From the NCBI GenBank assembly GCA_903853735.1, contig CAINUH010000486.1, positions 1 to 7,747 of the forward strand: a stretch of 7,747 nucleotides of DNA, in the 5' to 3' direction. The position numbers and the translations under genes are program-made. How positions within the stretch are numbered: position 1 is the stretch's first letter; the number at the start of each line of letters is the position of its first letter. This DNA is from an uncultured Desulfomonile sp. Its GTDB lineage: Bacteria; Desulfobacterota; Desulfomonilia; Desulfomonilales; Desulfomonilaceae. The notes beneath the pieces were generated by a model. That model was not told where the DNA came from and made no database searches. It saw nothing but the letters and a program-made list of their open reading frames with translations. Positions 5,918-7,747 of the stretch are shown here, one piece after another.

Positions 5918-6173
5918 GTCATACGAGAGTTGTCAGAGACTGTCGGCTATTCTTTTGGTTGGATTGTGGCCCCTTACCGGACTGTTGGGGTGCGGGAGAG
6001 CGCCGTAACCGGAGGTACCACCACCACCCGAGGTCATTGTAAGCCATCCGTTGAATAAGAAGGTGACCGAGTTCCTGGAGTTTCCCGGAACAAGTGCTGC
6101 CCTCGAGTTTGTAGAGATTCTGGCCAGGGTGGAAGGATGGTTGGAAAGTGTCGATTTCGAGTCTTGGAATTAA
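5916..6173 (+). pseudogene. Relic of an RND-efflux periplasmic adaptor (MFP) lipoprotein gene
   Basis: The frame from the ATG at 5916 has a GGGAG 7 bases upstream. It encodes a lipoprotein signal (SAILLVGLWPLTGLLGCG; lipobox LLGC, Cys26), then ...RAP, an in-frame TAA (6006-6008), and in the same frame PEVPPPPEVIVSHPL, KKVTEFLEFPGTSAALEFVEI and LARVEGWLESVDFE, before a second TAA at 6171-6173. This order is characteristic of AcrA/MexA-type adaptors: a Pro-rich linker after the lipidated Cys, then V(T)-x-(F/Y)-x-x-F-x-G-x-x-x-A-x-x-x-V-x-(I/V)-x-A-R-V-x-G-(Y/W)-L. Intact adaptors run to some 350-420 residues and are followed by an RND pump; here everything after residue ~82 is gone and the aldolase gene follows 51 bases on. 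Preservation of frame and motifs on both sides of the TAA suggests fairly recent decay. A sequencing error could explain the TAA, but not the loss of the C-terminal part. Confidence 0.8.
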
Positions 6174-6212
6174 CATCAGATGTAACGATTTCTTCAATTG
6201 CTCATTCTCGTG

Positions 6213-6218
6213 AGGAGG
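6213..6218 (+). promoter_or_regulatory. Strong ribosome binding site of the aldolase gene
   Basis: A perfect AGGAGG 6 bases before the ATG at 6225. It sets the start there rather than at the in-frame TTG at 6198. Confidence 0.85.
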
Positions 6219-6224
6219 AGAACA

Positions 6225-7205
6225 ATGCCGAGCACGGTCACCTATGCAGAATCAGGATTAGTGAATACGCAGGAGATGTTCAAGAAGGCGATGGAGCGAC
6301 AATATGCGATCCCGGCGTACAATTTCAACAATATGGAGCAACTACAAGCCATCGTTCTTGGCTGCGTCGCGTCTAGATCACCGGTGATTCTCCAGGTCTC
6401 CGGAGGGGCAAGAAAGTACATTCATCCTTCCCTTCTCGTACACATGGTTCGCGGGGCTCTTGCCATGGCCCGGGATCTTGGCGCCTCCATCCCCGTGGCC
6501 CTTCACCTCGATCACGGCGACACGTTGGAGCTGACCAGATCCTGCGTTGATACGGGCTTCTCGTCGGTGATGATCGACGGCTCGCATCACACGTTCGATG
6601 AGAACGTCAAGCTGACCAGAGACGTCGTGACGTACGCCCATTCGCGTGATGTCACTGTGGAAGGCGAATTGGGAGTGCTTGCCGGCATCGAAGACCAGGT
6701 TTCCTCCGACGTTTCGCACTATACAAGGCCGGAAGAAGTCGAAGAGTTTGTTCAGAAAACCGGGGTTGATAGCCTAGCCATTTCCATCGGTACCTCACAC
6801 GGCGCTTACAAGTTTAAGCTCAGAACTGGTGAGGAGCCTCCGTCTCTCAGGTTTGACATTTTGGAGGAAATCGAGCGTCGAATTCCAGGTTTTCCCATAG
6901 TGCTCCACGGCGCTTCCTCCGTCATGCCGGAGTATGTTGCAATGATCAACAGATTTGGGGGCAGGATGGAGGAAGCGGTTGGTATACCGGAGGAACAGCT
7001 CAGGCGGGCCGCTCGATCAGCGGTCTGCAAGATCAACATCGACAGCGATGGCAGGCTTGCCATGACCGCAACAATCCGGAAGGTCTTTGGAGAGAAGCCA
7101 GGGGAGTTTGATCCACGCAAGTACCTTGGACCGGCTCGTGACGAGCTGATCAGAATGATCAAATACAAGAACGAGCGTGTCCTGGGAAGTGCAGGTCGGG
7201 CATGA
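6225..7205 (+). CDS. fba: Class II fructose-1,6-bisphosphate aldolase
   Basis: This cytoplasmic zinc enzyme of 326 residues reversibly cleaves fructose-1,6-bisphosphate to glyceraldehyde-3-phosphate and dihydroxyacetone phosphate in glycolysis and gluconeogenesis. The TIM-barrel landmarks are present in order: AYNFNNMEQ (31-39); HLDHG (94-98), with the catalytic Asp96 and the Zn ligand His97; MIDGSHH (116-122); VEGELG (145-150); GTSHGAYKF (189-197), with Zn ligand His192; VLHGASS (226-232), with Zn ligand His228; and KINIDSD (269-275), a phosphate-binding loop. Length and motifs fit an intact class II enzyme of the 300-350-residue type. Related class II enzymes include tagatose-bisphosphate aldolases, but the downstream phosphofructokinase favours the fructose substrate. 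The gene follows the RND relic by 51 bases and precedes the phosphofructokinase gene by 62, probably as one operon. Confidence 0.93.
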   Translation: MPSTVTYAESGLVNTQEMFKKAMERQYAIPAYNFNNMEQLQAIVLGCVASRSPVILQVSGGARKYIHPSLLVHMVRGALAMARDLGASIPVALHLDHGDTLELTRSCVDTGFSSVMIDGSHHTFDENVKLTRDVVTYAHSRDVTVEGELGVLAGIEDQVSSDVSHYTRPEEVEEFVQKTGVDSLAISIGTSHGAYKFKLRTGEEPPSLRFDILEEIERRIPGFPIVLHGASSVMPEYVAMINRFGGRMEEAVGIPEEQLRRAARSAVCKINIDSDGRLAMTATIRKVFGEKPGEFDPRKYLGPARDELIRMIKYKNERVLGSAGRA

Positions 7206-7267
7206 AGCCTGGCCAGGCATGGTGCGGGGGAGATGGAGATCTCATCAATTCAAAGGGGTAAAATTTC

Positions 7268-7747
7268 ATGATGGAATTGAAGAGTTCTGATTTCGAAATA
7301 CAAAGGCTCGGCGAATGCATGATTCCTTCTCCCATGCCGGCCGCCCAATTCGTGGGTGATGACGAACGGGTCCTTTATCATGGGACGCTTGCAGAAATTC
7401 AGGGATTCCTCGGTTCCGGCCAACAGCCACCTGCTTTCGAAATGGCGGGCCCTAGGCAGCGAATCTTCTTTCATCCCTCCAAACTCAAGTGCGGAATCGT
7501 TACCTGTGGGGGATTGTGCCCAGGCCTTAACGACGTGATACGGTCCATCGTGCTCGGCTTGTACCACCATTACGGAGTTCGAACCGTCTTCGGATTCCCC
7601 TATGGCTATGAAGGACTCACGTACAGGCACGGGCACGAACCTATTGAACTCACCCCCGACCTCGTTGCCGAGATTCAGGAGAAGGGCGGCACTATTCTCG
7701 GATCTTCCCGCGGGCCGCAGGATGTTGGAGAGATGGTTGACACACTC
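7268..7747 (+). CDS. 6-phosphofructokinase, N-terminal part (runs off the window)
   Basis: The frame is open from the ATG at 7268 to the window edge (160 codons, no stop), so only the N-terminal third or so is seen. After a ~70-residue extension, the phosphofructokinase fold starts with CGIVTCGGLCPGLNDVIRSIV (75-95), the nucleotide/diphosphate-binding loop. FGFPYGYEGL (108-117) and GGTILGSSRGPQ (140-151) follow. The GGLCPGLN loop, in place of the GGDAPGMN of the E. coli PfkA type, and the long N-terminus point to the group II / plant-like ATP-PFK or related PPi-dependent enzymes. The residue that decides ATP or PPi use (GGDGT/GGDGS) lies outside the window. The enzyme phosphorylates fructose-6-phosphate to the aldolase's substrate. 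AAGGGG about 9-10 bases upstream serves as ribosome-binding site; a second ATG follows directly at 7271. Confidence 0.88.
   Translation, partial: MMELKSSDFEIQRLGECMIPSPMPAAQFVGDDERVLYHGTLAEIQGFLGSGQQPPAFEMAGPRQRIFFHPSKLKCGIVTCGGLCPGLNDVIRSIVLGLYHHYGVRTVFGFPYGYEGLTYRHGHEPIELTPDLVAEIQEKGGTILGSSRGPQDVGEMVDTL

Larger units (their letters stand above)
5644..6224. other. Stretch with no intact gene: repeats and an efflux-gene relic
   Basis: Between tRNA-Glu and the aldolase gene no open frame looks like a working gene. The stretch holds a small hairpin (5670-5686), a tandem decamer repeat (5709-5729), a 9-base inverted repeat (5863-5871 with 5909-5917) and the RND-adaptor pseudogene (5916-6173). 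I found no convincing promoter for the aldolase gene, so where its transcription begins remains open. Confidence 0.6.

Noticed and set aside
5919..6197. Minus-strand open frame of 92 codons
   Set aside because: It is the antisense shadow of the RND-adaptor relic, whose plus-strand translation has clear family motifs; the minus frame has none.
7207..7218. Palindrome GCCTGGCCAGGC after the aldolase stop
   Set aside because: Perfect dyad but with no T-run, and it lies between two genes that are probably co-transcribed; not supportable as a terminator or operator.
7250..7636. Minus-strand open frame of 128 codons at the right end
   Set aside because: It is antisense to the phosphofructokinase start, which has unmistakable motifs on the plus strand.

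Overview
The window looks like ordinary chromosome of an anaerobic or facultatively anaerobic Gram-negative bacterium of medium GC content. A delta-proteobacterial (Desulfobacterota-like) origin fits best. The clues are a Tat-exported DUF362 protein coupled to a large membrane polyferredoxin, an SH3-domain lipoprotein, a LemA protein, and a class II aldolase followed by a phosphofructokinase whose visible motifs match the group II / plant-like type. This placement is inference from gene content and style; no marker here fixes the genus.

Layout, left to right. The 3' end of a small secreted protein gene enters from the left edge (2-217, +). It converges on a two-gene minus-strand unit: a DUF362 protein with a twin-arginine signal (1940-2887) and, overlapping it by 4 bases (GTGA), a 542-residue fusion of a NapH-like membrane ferredoxin with a NapG-like ferredoxin (315-1943). 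A good sigma-70-like promoter lies just upstream of the DUF362 gene. After a 393-base divergent intergenic region, whose promoter-like sequence contains a perfect 13-base palindrome, comes a divergent LemA-family gene (3281-3955, +). It meets, tail to tail, a lipoprotein gene with two bacterial SH3 domains (3995-5098, -). Then come tRNA-Lys(TTT) and tRNA-Glu(TTC), both with encoded CCA. The next 580 bases hold no intact gene but include a clear relic: the first ~85 codons of an RND-efflux periplasmic adaptor (MFP) lipoprotein, broken by an in-frame TAA and cut off. The window closes with class II fructose-bisphosphate aldolase (6225-7205, +) and the first 160 codons of a 6-phosphofructokinase (7268-7747, +, running off the edge).

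How they work together. The DUF362/polyferredoxin pair looks like an electron-transfer module at the cytoplasmic membrane with an exported partner. The aldolase and phosphofructokinase catalyse consecutive glycolytic steps and are probably co-transcribed. The other genes are single units. I found no CRISPR array, insertion sequence, transposase, toxin-antitoxin pair or defence cluster. The least routine features are the RND-adaptor relic next to the tRNA pair, the NapH-NapG fusion coupled to DUF362, and the palindrome in the lemA-like promoter.
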